Assembly: GCA_963848525.1 (NCBI GenBank)
Contig: CAWKDZ010000002.1
Location: forward strand, 868,001 to 932,000
DNA length: 64,000 nucleotides
Direction: 5' to 3'
Origin: JACCTU01 sp963848525
GTDB taxonomy: Bacteria > Actinomycetota > Thermoleophilia > Gaiellales > Gaiellaceae
Below the pieces are notes generated by a model. That model searched no databases. It had not been told where the DNA came from and saw nothing but the letters and a program-made list of their open reading frames with translations. Below are positions 8,488 through 17,131 of the stretch, one piece after another. Each line of letters begins with the position of its first letter. The first letter of the stretch is position 1. Both the position numbers and the translations under genes were made by a program.

Positions 8488-9464
8488 GCGTCGACCTCCG
8501 AGATCCGGATCATCTGACGCACGTAGACGAACGTGACGGCGAGCATGAACAGCACCATCACGACCGAGATCGCCGCGCCGAGCCCGTAGTTGCTGACCTT
8601 GAACGATTCGATGAACGAGTAGACCGCGAGCAGGTAGTAGTCAGTGCTCGGCCGGAACTCGAGCATCACGAACACCTGCTGGAAGACCTGGAAGTCCCAG
8701 ATGATCGAGAGGCTCGTGATGATGACGAGGATCGGCTTCACGAGCGGGACGGTGACCTTCCAGAAGACGTCCCACGCACGCGCGCCGTCGACCTCGGCCG
8801 CTTCGACGAGCTCCTGCGGCACCTGCGAGAACGCGGCGTAGATCGTGATCGCCGCGAACGGGATCGCTCCCCAGACGACGACCGCCGTGATCACCGCGAA
8901 CCCGGTCAGCGGGTTGTCGAACCAGTTGTAGTGGATCAGGTCGACGAACCCGAGCTTCGAGATCGCGTAGTTGAGGACGCCGAACTCGAAGTCGACCATC
9001 CACTGCCAGATCGCGATCCCGACGATCGCGGGCGTCGCCCAGACCCAGACGAGGCCGACGGTGAGCACCATGCGCATGATCGGCCCCATCCGCACGAGCA
9101 GGAGCGCGATCGACGTGCTCAGGACCATCGTCAGGCCGACGTTGACGATCGTGAACACGAGCGTGCGCAGTGCGATCCGCCAGAACTCGGCGTCGCTGAA
9201 CATATGGCGGTAGTTGTCGAGCCCGGCCCACGTGCCCTTGTGCGCGATCAGCTCCGCGAGCCCGTAGTGCTCGAAGGAGATCCGCCCGAGCCAGTAGAGC
9301 GGGTACGCGAGCACGCCGACGAGGACGACGAGCGTCGGCAGCACCAGCAGGTACGCCGGCAGGGAGCGGGACACGTTCGCCCTGAACGCACGGCCCCGCC
9401 GCCGAGAGGAGGAGGCACTCTCGAGCTCGGCGGCGGGAACCGCGGCCCGGGGAGCGGAGCTCAT
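8484..9464 (-). CDS. Carbohydrate ABC transporter permease (MalF/DasB-like)
   Basis: 326 residues: an N-terminal cytoplasmic tail of about 35 residues rich in Arg/Ser, then six hydrophobic helices. The EAA motif is EAAEVDGARAWDVFWKVTVP near residue 220. It forms the membrane channel with the downstream permease. The gene lies 25 bases after the binding-protein gene and overlaps the next permease. Substrate is inferred from context (NagA, SIS isomerase, MurQ) to be an amino sugar such as N-acetylglucosamine or chitobiose. Confidence 0.9.
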   Translation of the reverse strand: MSSAPRAAVPAAELESASSSRRRGRAFRANVSRSLPAYLLVLPTLVVLVGVLAYPLYWLGRISFEHYGLAELIAHKGTWAGLDNYRHMFSDAEFWRIALRTLVFTIVNVGLTMVLSTSIALLLVRMGPIMRMVLTVGLVWVWATPAIVGIAIWQWMVDFEFGVLNYAISKLGFVDLIHYNWFDNPLTGFAVITAVVVWGAIPFAAITIYAAFSQVPQELVEAAEVDGARAWDVFWKVTVPLVKPILVIITSLSIIWDFQVFQQVFVMLEFRPSTDYYLLAVYSFIESFKVSNYGLGAAISVVMVLFMLAVTFVYVRQMIRISEVDA

Positions 9465-9489
9465 CGCTCAGCGCTCCCCGGGGGTGGGG

Positions 9490-10779
9490 TCATCGTCCGT
9501 TGAGGATCTGCGTGATCTGCGAGCTCGCCCGGTTGGCCGCGGACTGCACGCTGCGGCGGTTCGTGAAGATGTCGGCGAGCATGTTCTGAAGCACCTGCGC
9601 GTTCTCGACGTTCACCCAGTTGGGCGCCGTCGGGACGAACCAGCTCGACTTCGCCGCCTGGGCGAACGGAGCGAGGGCAGGCTTGCCGGCGTTGACGCCG
9701 GCGAGCGACGTCGTGTTCGGGATCACGCCGGCCGAGCTCGTCAGCGTGCGCATCGACGGAGTGGACGTGAACGTCCGGATCCAGTCGATCGCCAGCTGCC
9801 GGTTGCCGCTCGACGCCGGGATCGCGAGGTCGGAGCCGCCGAGGAAGGTCGGCATGAACTTCCCCCTGTTGTGGCTCGGCATCGGGAACGCCGCGAGCAC
9901 CGGCGCGAGGGCCGGGTCGCCGATCTTCGGGTCGGAGATCAGGCCGAACTCCCAACCGTTGGAGATCGTCGAGCCGACGTGGCCCTGGGCGAAGGTCTCC
10001 CACTGCTCCGCCTCGGTGCCCGTGCGGTTCGCCCGCGAAAGCGCGAGCACGGTCGACTTCAGCTTCGTGAGCCCACGGAGTGCCTGCGGTGAGTTCAGCG
10101 TGCCGACCCATCGACCGTTCTTGAAGCGCGCGATCGCGCCGCCGTAGTCGTACACGAACGACATGCCGGCGTACCAGTACTTGCCCGGGAAGTGGAGGGC
10201 CGAGTAGCTGCGGTCGCTCCGGTGCCGGGCCATCACACGCTTGCCGGCGGCGACGAACTGGTCGAGCGAGGTCGGCGCCCTGCGCATGCCCGCTGCGCTG
10301 TAGTGATCCTTGCGGTAGATGACTGCGCGCGCGCCGGCGTAGTACGGCACGCAGAAGAGGCGGGCCCGGTACGTGCACGATGCCTTGAGCCCCTGCAGCC
10401 ACGTCCTGTTGTTCGGGAAGCGAGCCTTGCTCGCGGTCAGGTTCGCGAGCGCCCCGGCCGCCATGTACTTCGTGGTCTCGGTGTTGCCCAGCTCGACCAC
10501 GTCCGGTGCCCGCCCGCCGGCCATCGCGGCGTCGAGCTTGGTCAGATGGTCGCCCCAGGTCTGGATCTCGACCCTGACGCTCGTGCCGGGATGCTGCGAC
10601 TCGAACGTCCGGCTGGCCGCCGCGACGATGTCCTTCCACGGACTCTCGGACGCGTCGGTCATCAACCAGACGGTCAGGGTGGATGAAGCTGTTGGGCCGT
10701 CGGTTCTCGCGCCTGCCGTCGGCGCGCCGGCGGCGACTGCAACTGCGAGAGCCGCGGCGACGACGTAGCGAATCTTCAT
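9490..10779 (-). CDS. Extracellular sugar-binding protein of the ABC importer (DasA/NgcE-like)
   Basis: 429 residues. I chose the ATG at 10779 because it has GGGAGG 7-8 nt upstream and opens directly into a signal peptide (MKIRYVVAAALAVAVAAGA). The mature part has the family-1 solute-binding layout: STLTVWLMTDASESPWKD at the N-terminus, WGDHLTKLDAAMAGG and PDVVELGNT in the first lobe. No lipobox cysteine is obvious, so membrane anchoring is uncertain. First gene of the transport part of the locus, with its own promoter carrying DasR-like operators. Exact ligand not determinable from sequence. Confidence 0.88.
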   Translation of the reverse strand: MKIRYVVAAALAVAVAAGAPTAGARTDGPTASSTLTVWLMTDASESPWKDIVAAASRTFESQHPGTSVRVEIQTWGDHLTKLDAAMAGGRAPDVVELGNTETTKYMAAGALANLTASKARFPNNRTWLQGLKASCTYRARLFCVPYYAGARAVIYRKDHYSAAGMRRAPTSLDQFVAAGKRVMARHRSDRSYSALHFPGKYWYAGMSFVYDYGGAIARFKNGRWVGTLNSPQALRGLTKLKSTVLALSRANRTGTEAEQWETFAQGHVGSTISNGWEFGLISDPKIGDPALAPVLAAFPMPSHNRGKFMPTFLGGSDLAIPASSGNRQLAIDWIRTFTSTPSMRTLTSSAGVIPNTTSLAGVNAGKPALAPFAQAAKSSWFVPTAPNWVNVENAQVLQNMLADIFTNRRSVQSAANRASSQITQILNGR

Positions 10780-10826
10780 TTCCGTCCTCCCGCGACGATT
10801 GGTTCGTACCACTTCACGACAGCGGG

Positions 10827-10856
10827 AGCATGGCACGATCACGCCTTCGATGTCAA
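10827..10856 (-). promoter_or_regulatory. Promoter of the sugar-binding protein gene
   Basis: On the minus strand a perfect TTGACA (10851-10856) and CATGCT (10827-10832) are 18 bp apart. The -35 overlaps the operator AGTGGTCTTGAC, so a bound GntR-type repressor would block RNA polymerase. Confidence 0.6.
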
Positions 10857-10863
10857 GACCACT
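10852..10863 (-). promoter_or_regulatory. DasR-like (dre) operator AGTGGTCTTGAC
   Basis: AGTGGTCTTGAC matches most of the Streptomyces DasR consensus half (AGTGGTCTAGACCA family) and overlaps the -35 of the sugar-binding protein promoter. A second copy lies 53 bp upstream at 10916. Confidence 0.55.
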
Positions 10864-10915
10864 TTCCGGATTTCCCTTGGATCTGGCGGTCTGGCTGCCC
10901 TCATCAGCGGAGAAA

Positions 10916-10927
10916 TGGTCTTGACCG
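10916..10927 (+). promoter_or_regulatory. Second DasR-like operator TGGTCTTGACCG
   Basis: TGGTCTTGACC is a near-palindromic version of TGGTCTAGACCA. It sits immediately next to the stop codon of the SIS isomerase gene, upstream of the binding-protein promoter. Confidence 0.5.
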
Positions 10928-12010
10928 CTACCGCGCGAGGGTGATCTTGGCGAGCCGCTGCGGCCGATCTGGATCGAACCCCTTCGCCCGGGCGAGGGCC
11001 CAGGCGAAGAGCTGGCCGGGGAGCACGGTCAGGAGCGGAGAGAGCAGCGGCACGGGCGGCTCCGGCGTGGGCAGGCGGAAGCTCACGTCCTCGAGCGCCG
11101 GCGCGGCTGCGCCCGCCGCGACCACGCCGGCACCGGTGGCGCGGGCCCGCGCCACGGCCTCCTGAACGCCCGCGAGGTTCTCGTCGTGCGACGCGATCGC
11201 CCAGACGGGGAAGAGCGCGTCCAGCGCGGCGACCGGCCCGTGGGCGAACGCCGTCGCCGTCATCGGCTCCGCGGCGACCCGGCACGTCTCCAGCAGCTTC
11301 AGCGCGACCTCCCGGGCGGTCGCGAGCTCGAGCCCGCGGCCGATCACGAACATCCGGCCCACGTACGCGAAGGAGACGGCGAGCTCGGCGACCTGCCGCT
11401 CGAGCGTCGGGATCGCCTCCTCGAGCAGGTCGGCGACGGTCGCGATCCCGCGCGCGAACTCCTCCCCGCGGCCCGCCGCGTGCGCGGCGAGGAGCGCGAG
11501 CGCCGCGACCGTGTTCAGGTAGGTCTTCGTCGCGGCGATCGAGAGCTCGGGGCCTGCCGCGAGCGGCAGCACTGCATCGGCCGCGCAACCAAGGTCGGAG
11601 TCAGGTGCGTTCGTCAGCGCAACCGTGAGTGCACCCGCCGTGCGCGCGCGGGTGAGGTACTCGACGACGTCCGGCGTCTGCCCCGACTGGGAGATCGCGA
11701 CGACGAGCGAGCCGCGCATGTCGATTTGCGCGCCAGAGTAGACCGTGAGCGAGATCGAGTCGCGAAGCGCCGTCCAGCCCGGCAGCAGGCCGAACGCGTA
11801 GACGCCGTACGACGCGGCGTTGTCCGAGGACCCGTGCGCGACGAGGCGCACGAGCGTCTGCCCCCGTTGCGTTGCGGTCGCCGCGACCGACGCGAACTCG
11901 CGCTCGTGCTCGAGCAGGCGCCTGAGCGCCGCGGGCTGTTCGCGGATCTCGTCCTGGAGCGCCGCCCCGAGCGGCAGCGGTGCAGGCTTAGGCAGCGACA
12001 AGCTCCTCAC
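10928..12010 (-). CDS. SIS-domain isomerase/deaminase (AgaS/GlmS C-domain-like, probable glucosamine-6-phosphate deaminase)
   Basis: 360 residues with two tandem SIS domains, the fold that binds phosphosugars. The first contains AHGSSDNAASYGVYA and AISQSGQTPDVVEYL. The second contains GRGLELATAREVALKLLE and EPMTATAFAHGPVAAL, both characteristic of the GlmS isomerase half. The glutaminase half of GlmS is absent, which fits a catabolic deaminase/isomerase converting glucosamine-6-phosphate to fructose-6-phosphate after NagA. The GTG start lies 23 bases inside nagA, so the two are coupled. TTG 12001 is an alternative start. Substrate is inferred from family and neighbours. Confidence 0.82.
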   Translation of the reverse strand: MRSLSLPKPAPLPLGAALQDEIREQPAALRRLLEHEREFASVAATATQRGQTLVRLVAHGSSDNAASYGVYAFGLLPGWTALRDSISLTVYSGAQIDMRGSLVVAISQSGQTPDVVEYLTRARTAGALTVALTNAPDSDLGCAADAVLPLAAGPELSIAATKTYLNTVAALALLAAHAAGRGEEFARGIATVADLLEEAIPTLERQVAELAVSFAYVGRMFVIGRGLELATAREVALKLLETCRVAAEPMTATAFAHGPVAALDALFPVWAIASHDENLAGVQEAVARARATGAGVVAAGAAAPALEDVSFRLPTPEPPVPLLSPLLTVLPGQLFAWALARAKGFDPDRPQRLAKITLAR

Positions 12011-13079
12011 CCCCGACGAACACGCGCGCGAGCTCGAGGTTGTCGTCCAGCACGATCACGTCGGCGCGGGCGCCGCGGTCGAGCACGCCGACCTCGCGGT
12101 CGCCGACGACGTGCGCCGGGATCGCGGTCGCGGCCTGGAGCGCCTCGGCGAGCGGCACGCCCAGCGCATGCGCGTTCCGGACCGCCTGCAGCATCGTCAG
12201 CACGCTGCCGGCGAGGACGTCGTCGGAGCTCCGCGCGCTGCCGTCGCGCACCTCGACCTCGACGTCGCCGAGGCGGTAGAGGCCGTCGCCCTGACCGGCG
12301 CCCGCCATCGCGTCGGTGACCAGCGCGACGCGACCTGCCGCCGCCCGCCAGACGAGGATGGCCGTCTCGGGCGCGACGTGGTGGCCGTCCATGATCAGCT
12401 GCACGATCACGTCCTCGCGCGCGAGCGCCGCGCCGACGATCCCCGGGTCGCGATGGCGGAACGGGCGCATCGCGTTGAAGAGGTGCGTGACCGAGCGCGC
12501 GCCGCGGTCGAACGCCGCCTCCGCCTCCTCGGCGGTCGCGTCCGTGTGTCCGCAGGAGACGGAGACCCCGCGCGCGGCGAGCACGTCGACGAGCTCCAGG
12601 GCGCCGGGAAGCTCGGGCGCGAGCGTGTAGAGGCGCACGGGCCCGGCGTCGAGCAGGCGCTCGAGCAGCTCGACGTCCGGGTCGCGGCGGCCCTCGAGCA
12701 GGTGCGTCCCCATCCGCGCGGCGGCGAGGAACGGGCCCTCGACGTGCGCGCCGAGGATTCGTGGTCCGGGAGCGAGAAGCGGAACCTCGCGCAGCGCGGC
12801 GACAAGAGAGTCTTCGGGCGCGGTGATCAAGGTCGGCAGGTAGGCGGTCACACCCGTCTCGAGCAGCGCCTCGCCGGCCCGCTCGTAGCCGGCCGCGTCC
12901 GCGCTCGCGAAGTCGACGCCGCCGAAGCCGTTCACCTGGAGGTCGACGAAGCCCGGCGACGCGATGCCGCGGCCGTTGCCGCGCCGGAGGCCGTACCGGC
13001 GCACGAGGCCGTCGGCGACCTCGACGTCACCCGGCACGAGCCGGCCGCCCACGAGCGCCGCCTCGACGCCGAGCCTCAC
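11988..13079 (-). CDS. nagA: N-acetylglucosamine-6-phosphate deacetylase
   Basis: 363 residues, slightly shorter than the usual 380-400. Removes acetate from GlcNAc-6-phosphate in the cytosol. Motifs: HVEGPFLAAARMGTH near 145-160 (metal-binding Glu), CGHTDATAEEAEAA, THLFNAMRPFRHRDPG, DGHHVAPE, and LVTDAMAGAG with the catalytic Asp. Starts with GTG overlapping the upstream fused gene by four bases (GTGA). Part of the amino-sugar operon, where it would feed the SIS isomerase downstream. The acetate released could enter through acetate kinase. Confidence 0.92.
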   Translation of the reverse strand: MRLGVEAALVGGRLVPGDVEVADGLVRRYGLRRGNGRGIASPGFVDLQVNGFGGVDFASADAAGYERAGEALLETGVTAYLPTLITAPEDSLVAALREVPLLAPGPRILGAHVEGPFLAAARMGTHLLEGRRDPDVELLERLLDAGPVRLYTLAPELPGALELVDVLAARGVSVSCGHTDATAEEAEAAFDRGARSVTHLFNAMRPFRHRDPGIVGAALAREDVIVQLIMDGHHVAPETAILVWRAAAGRVALVTDAMAGAGQGDGLYRLGDVEVEVRDGSARSSDDVLAGSVLTMLQAVRNAHALGVPLAEALQAATAIPAHVVGDREVGVLDRGARADVIVLDDNLELARVFVGGEELVAA

Positions 13080-14893
13080 GACCGCTCCAACGCGACGCGC
13101 ACGTTGTCGTCGGAGGAGGCGAGCCGCTTGCGTGCCGCTTCGGCGTCGACGCCGGCGAGCAGCGAGACGATCGCGACCTTCGCGCTCCCGCCCGCCGCCT
13201 CGAGCGCCTCGTCCGCGCGCTCGGGCGGTGCGCCGGTCGCGACGCGCACGATCGAGCGAACGCGCTCGCGGAGCTTCTCGTTCGTCGGCGCGACGTCGAC
13301 CATCAGGTTTCCGTACGTCTTGCCGAGCCGCACCATCGAGATCGTCGAGAGCATGTTCAGGACGAGCTTCTGTGCCGTCCCGGCCTTCAGCCGCGTCGAG
13401 CCGGCGACGACCTCTGGCCCGACGTCGACCTCGATCGCGCGGTCGGCGAGCTCCGCGAGCGCCGAGCCGCGCGTGCAGACGAGCGCGAGCGTGAGCGCGC
13501 CCGCGTCCGCTGCCGCGGCGAGCGCGCCGAGCGCGTACCGCGTGCTGCCGCTGGCGCTGATGGCGACAACGACGTCGTCGGCGCCGACGGCGAGCGCGCC
13601 GAGGTCACGCGCGCCCGCCTCGGCGTCGTCTTCGAGCGCGTCGTCCGCGGCTGCAACCGCGCGCACCCGGTCGTTCGAGAAGGTCGTCTCGCACTCGGAG
13701 GCGTCGACCCACGCGAGCCGCCCGGAGGAGCCCGCGCCGACGTAGACCAGCCGGCCGCCGCGTGCGATGCGCTCGGCGATCGCGTCGATCGCACCGGCGA
13801 TCTCGTCGCCGGCCGCTGCGACCGCCGCCGGCACACGCGCGTCCTCGTCGCTCATCAGCCGAACGAGCTCGCGCGTCGGGCGGAGGTCGAGGTCCGCGTG
13901 CTCGCGCGGGGTCGCGACGAGTGCGGCGACTCGCTCCCAGACCTCGGGCGAGTCGGGCGTCGCGAGGTGGCTCATGTGCGCGCAGGCCTCGTAGCCCCAG
14001 ACCCAGATGCGGCCGGCGCCCGCGGCACGTGCGGCGGTGAGCGCGCGCTCGAAGTCGTCGAGGTCGTCACGCGTCAGCCCGAAGGCCGGCAGCCAGAGCT
14101 CGGGGACGACGCCGGCGCGCGACGCGGTCTCGACGAGGAGCCGGGCGTAGCGGTCGACGAACGGCCCGGCCTCCGCGCCGAAGCCCTTCCAGTACGGGTC
14201 GGTCGCGAAGACGTCGGCGAGGCCCGCGACTGCGTCCCAGTCGCGCACGCCGTGCGCGCCCTCGACCGCGGGCAGCAGGCAGATCGTGTTGCGGCCGCCA
14301 CGCGCGCGGACGTGCTCCGTCAACTCGCGCAGGAAGTCGACGAGCGACGCCTCGCGGAACGCGAGCACCTCCTCGTCGAGCGTGCGCGGAAAGTCACGGC
14401 CGAACCGCTCGCGGCAGACCTCGCACACGCACGACCAGCGCGCGGGCTCGTCGACGCCGACGTGCGCGGGGACGACCCACTGCGGTTCGTCCCAGAAGAC
14501 GAGGTCGGCGCCCGCCTCGAGCGCCGCGTCGGCCCACTCCTTGCAGAACGCGCGGTAAGCGTCGTTGTTCAAACAGGCGGCGGCGACGCGGCGACCGTCG
14601 TCGAGCACCTGGCAGGCGTCTGGCCGCATCGTCACGAAGCGGCTCTCGGCCTCGCCGCCGAAGGTCCGCCCCACGCCCCACGGGTTCATCTGCACCTCGA
14701 GGCCGAGCGCGTGCGACGCGTCGACGAGCTGCTTCATCGTGTCGCGGTAGTAGGCGAGGTCGTTCTCGGAGAACGTGTGGAGGACGCCGGTGAAGCCGCG
14801 GCGCGCGAGGTCCTCCAGGTCGCGCACGGCGTGGCGCACGATCCGCACGCCGAAGTACGAGCAGCCGGTTACGTCAATGAATTCGGCCGTCAT
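13076..14893 (-). CDS. Two-domain protein: putative TIM-barrel hydrolase-like domain fused to N-acetylmuramic acid-6-phosphate etherase (MurQ)
   Basis: 605 residues. Residues about 335-605 are a nearly full MurQ: VGAGSSGRLAWVDASECETT (385-404), LEDDAEAGARDLGAL (420-434) and TRLKAGTAQKLVLNMLST (500-517). The two catalytic glutamates of the family correspond to Glu400 and Glu421. Residues 1-325 are unrelated to MurQ and look like a barrel-type enzyme with WDEPQWV (134-140), a CVCEVC cysteine pair (155-160) and DPYWKGFG. There is no signal peptide, so both parts act in the cytosol. MurQ cleaves the lactyl ether of MurNAc-6-phosphate to give GlcNAc-6-phosphate for NagA. The frame is continuous with no stop near the junction. 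The function of the first domain is unknown. Confidence 0.8.
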   Translation of the reverse strand: MTAEFIDVTGCSYFGVRIVRHAVRDLEDLARRGFTGVLHTFSENDLAYYRDTMKQLVDASHALGLEVQMNPWGVGRTFGGEAESRFVTMRPDACQVLDDGRRVAAACLNNDAYRAFCKEWADAALEAGADLVFWDEPQWVVPAHVGVDEPARWSCVCEVCRERFGRDFPRTLDEEVLAFREASLVDFLRELTEHVRARGGRNTICLLPAVEGAHGVRDWDAVAGLADVFATDPYWKGFGAEAGPFVDRYARLLVETASRAGVVPELWLPAFGLTRDDLDDFERALTAARAAGAGRIWVWGYEACAHMSHLATPDSPEVWERVAALVATPREHADLDLRPTRELVRLMSDEDARVPAAVAAAGDEIAGAIDAIAERIARGGRLVYVGAGSSGRLAWVDASECETTFSNDRVRAVAAADDALEDDAEAGARDLGALAVGADDVVVAISASGSTRYALGALAAAADAGALTLALVCTRGSALAELADRAIEVDVGPEVVAGSTRLKAGTAQKLVLNMLSTISMVRLGKTYGNLMVDVAPTNEKLRERVRSIVRVATGAPPERADEALEAAGGSAKVAIVSLLAGVDAEAARKRLASSDDNVRVALERS

Positions 14894-15638
14894 CGCGCAT
14901 CGTCAGGACCGGGACCCCGGTGCGCGGCGTCTGTGGCGTCAGCTCGCTCACGAGCACGTAGCGGTCGCCGCGGTAGATCGAGCGCACGAACTCCACCGTC
15001 TTCCCGTCGGAGGCGCGGCTGGTGCGCTCGAACAGGAACGCCGGCGAGTGGAGTGGCACCCCGAGCGCCTCCGACTCCTCCTCGTTCGTGACCGTGGGCT
15101 CGATCTGCTGGATGCCGGCCGTGATCGTGATCCCGTACCGGCTCGAGAGGAGCTCGTAGAACGACTGCTGCTCGAGGTCGCGCGCGGTCAGCCCCGGGAC
15201 GAGCGAGTGCGGGACGTGCAGCGTCTCGATCGCCATCGTCTCGCCGTCCGCCAGGCGCAGGCGCCTGGCGACGACCGTCGGCTCGGACGGCGAGACGTTC
15301 AGGAACCGCCCCAGCCGCGCTCCCGCGGGGACCACCTTCAGCTCGACCGTCCGGCTGCTCGGCCGGAGGCCGCGGCGCCGCATGTCCTCCGTGAAGGAGG
15401 TCATCGTCAGCTCCTGGGCGATCTTCGGCTCGCTCACGAAGGTCCCGCTCCCCCGGCGCCGGATCAGGTAGCCCTCGCGCACGAGCTCGTCCAGCGCGGC
15501 CCGCACGGTCAGCCGCGAGACCCCGAAGTCCACGCTCAGCTGGCGCTCCGAGGGGATCGCCTCGCCGATCGTCGACCGCTCGATCAGCTCGAGCACTCGG
15601 TCGCGTGTCTCGCTCTGCTTCGTGACCCGGACGGCCAA
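14874..15638 (-). CDS. GntR/HutC-family transcriptional regulator with UTRA domain (DasR/NagR-like)
   Basis: 254 residues. Residues 1-75 form the winged helix (IPSERQLSVDFGVSRLTVRA, then REGYLIRRRGSGTFV). About 95-240 is a UTRA effector domain, which in NagR/DasR binds GlcN-6-P or GlcNAc-6-P. Start is TTG at 15638. The gene overlaps the fused MurQ gene by 20 bases and heads the operon. Its promoter contains a DasR-like operator over the -35, consistent with autoregulation. Matching operators precede the sugar-binding protein gene. Confidence 0.88.
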   Translation of the reverse strand: MAVRVTKQSETRDRVLELIERSTIGEAIPSERQLSVDFGVSRLTVRAALDELVREGYLIRRRGSGTFVSEPKIAQELTMTSFTEDMRRRGLRPSSRTVELKVVPAGARLGRFLNVSPSEPTVVARRLRLADGETMAIETLHVPHSLVPGLTARDLEQQSFYELLSSRYGITITAGIQQIEPTVTNEEESEALGVPLHSPAFLFERTSRASDGKTVEFVRSIYRGDRYVLVSELTPQTPRTGVPVLTMRDDGRIH

Positions 15639-15679
15639 CTGGTCAGTGCCTTTCGCGTGCGCACGCCATCTTGCCGGTC

Positions 15680-15709
15680 ATCGTACAGCGGTGGACCGCA
15701 AGTGGTCAA
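15680..15709 (-). promoter_or_regulatory. Promoter of the gntR-headed amino-sugar operon
   Basis: Minus strand: TTGACC (15704-15709) and TACGAT (15680-15685) are 18 bp apart. The -35 lies inside the operator at 15701-15716. Confidence 0.55.
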
Positions 15710-15716
15710 TACCAGA
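15701..15716. promoter_or_regulatory. DasR-like operator AGTGGTCAATACCAGA
   Basis: Palindromic TGGT-CAAT-ACCA core with the AGTGGTC/ACCA flanks of the dre consensus. It lies between the divergent gntR and FAD oxidoreductase genes and could control both. A half site, ACTGGTCAGT, overlaps the gntR start codon. Confidence 0.55.
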
Positions 15717-15751
15717 TGCGTCCAAATGGTGGTCCGGTACGGTCGCGCGGA

Positions 15752-17131
15752 ATGACGATCGACCCCCGCGCCTCCGCCCCGTACTGGCTCGAGGAGGCGC
15801 CGCTCGCCGCCCGCGCCGACCCGGTGCGCGGGGTCGTCGAGGCGGACGTCGCGGTCGTCGGCGGCGGTTACACCGGGCTCTGGACCGCGCTGACGCTGAA
15901 GCGGCGCGAGCCGTCGCTTCGCGTCGTCCTGCTCGAGGCCGAGCGGGTCGGGCACGGGCCAAGCGGCCGGAACGGCGGCTTCCTCTACGGCTTCTGGTCG
16001 CGGCTCCCGCGCCTGCGCGAGCGGCTCGGGGACGCGGCGGCGCTCGAGGTCGTGCGCTCGGGCGACGGGGCGATCGACGCGGTGCGGGGACTCGGCGCCG
16101 ACGTCTGGCTCCGCGAGGGCGGCTACCTGAAGGTCGCAGCCGCACCCGCCCAGGAGGCCACGATCGTCGCGCTGCTCGAGGCTGCACAGAGGCTCGGCCT
16201 GGAGGACGACGTCCGGCCGCTGACGCGCGACGAGGTCGCCGAGCGCTGCCGCTCGCCGCGCTTCCGGCGCGGCGCGTTCATGCCGAAGGCGGCGACGGTG
16301 CAGCCGGCGCGGCTCGTCGGCGCGCTGCGTGTCGCGGCGCTCGACGCGGGCGTCGAGCTGTACGAGCGCAGCCCGGTGCGGAGGATCGCGGGCGGCCGCG
16401 TCGAGACCGACGAGGGCGCGGCGCAGGCGCCGCAGGTGGTCGTCGCCGTGAACGCCTGGGCCGCCGGCTGGCGGCCGGTCGCGCACAGGCTCACGAACTT
16501 CGGCAGCTACTGCGTCGCGACCGAGCCCGTGCCGGAGCTGCTCGAGCAGATCGGCTGGACCGGCGGCGAGGCGATCAGCGACGGGCGCATGTTCCTCCAC
16601 TACTTCCGGACGACGCCGGACGGGCGGGTCGTGATGGGGAGCGGCGGGGGCCCGATCGGCCGGGGCGGCCGCGTCGACGGCCGGCTCACGGTCGACGCGG
16701 CGTCGGCCGCGCGGGCCGAGCGGGGGCTCCGCTTCCTCCTCCCCGGTCTCGAGGACGCCCGGGTCACGCACGCCTGGGGCGGGCCGATCGACGTCAGCTC
16801 GGACCAGCTGCCGTTCTTCGGCACGCACCGGCCCGGCCTGCACTACGGGATGGGCTACTCGGGCAGCGGGGTCGGCTCGAGCTGGCTCGGCGGCCAGATC
16901 CTCGCCTCGCTCGCGCTCGGGGCCGACGACGAGTGGAGCCGGCTCCCCCTCGTCGACCGCAACGTGCCGCGGCTCCCGCCCGAGCCGTTCAAGTCGCTCG
17001 GCGGGCGCGTGATCCGCGCGGCGGCGCTCGCGGTCGAGGACGCCGAGCAGGACGGCCGCCGCGCGTCCGCGCCCGTGCGGGCGGTCGCCGAGGTGCCGCG
17101 CCTGCTCGGGTTGCCGCTCGGCCGCCGATGA
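15752..17131 (+). CDS. FAD-dependent amine/amino-acid oxidoreductase (DAO family, PuuB-like)
   Basis: 459 residues from ATG 15752. VAVVGGGYTGLWTALTLKRR near the N-terminus is the dinucleotide-binding GxGxxG fold of the DAO family. GPSGRNGGFLYGFWS downstream and AWGGPIDVSSDQLPFFG near 345 are typical of PuuB/OrdL-like enzymes that oxidise secondary amines such as gamma-glutamylputrescine. Cytosolic and probably flavoprotein. It is divergent from gntR, and its stop overlaps the ATG of the next gene (ATGA). Its place beside an amino-sugar regulon suggests an amine substrate, but this is only inference. Confidence 0.82.
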   Translation: MTIDPRASAPYWLEEAPLAARADPVRGVVEADVAVVGGGYTGLWTALTLKRREPSLRVVLLEAERVGHGPSGRNGGFLYGFWSRLPRLRERLGDAAALEVVRSGDGAIDAVRGLGADVWLREGGYLKVAAAPAQEATIVALLEAAQRLGLEDDVRPLTRDEVAERCRSPRFRRGAFMPKAATVQPARLVGALRVAALDAGVELYERSPVRRIAGGRVETDEGAAQAPQVVVAVNAWAAGWRPVAHRLTNFGSYCVATEPVPELLEQIGWTGGEAISDGRMFLHYFRTTPDGRVVMGSGGGPIGRGGRVDGRLTVDAASAARAERGLRFLLPGLEDARVTHAWGGPIDVSSDQLPFFGTHRPGLHYGMGYSGSGVGSSWLGGQILASLALGADDEWSRLPLVDRNVPRLPPEPFKSLGGRVIRAAALAVEDAEQDGRRASAPVRAVAEVPRLLGLPLGRR

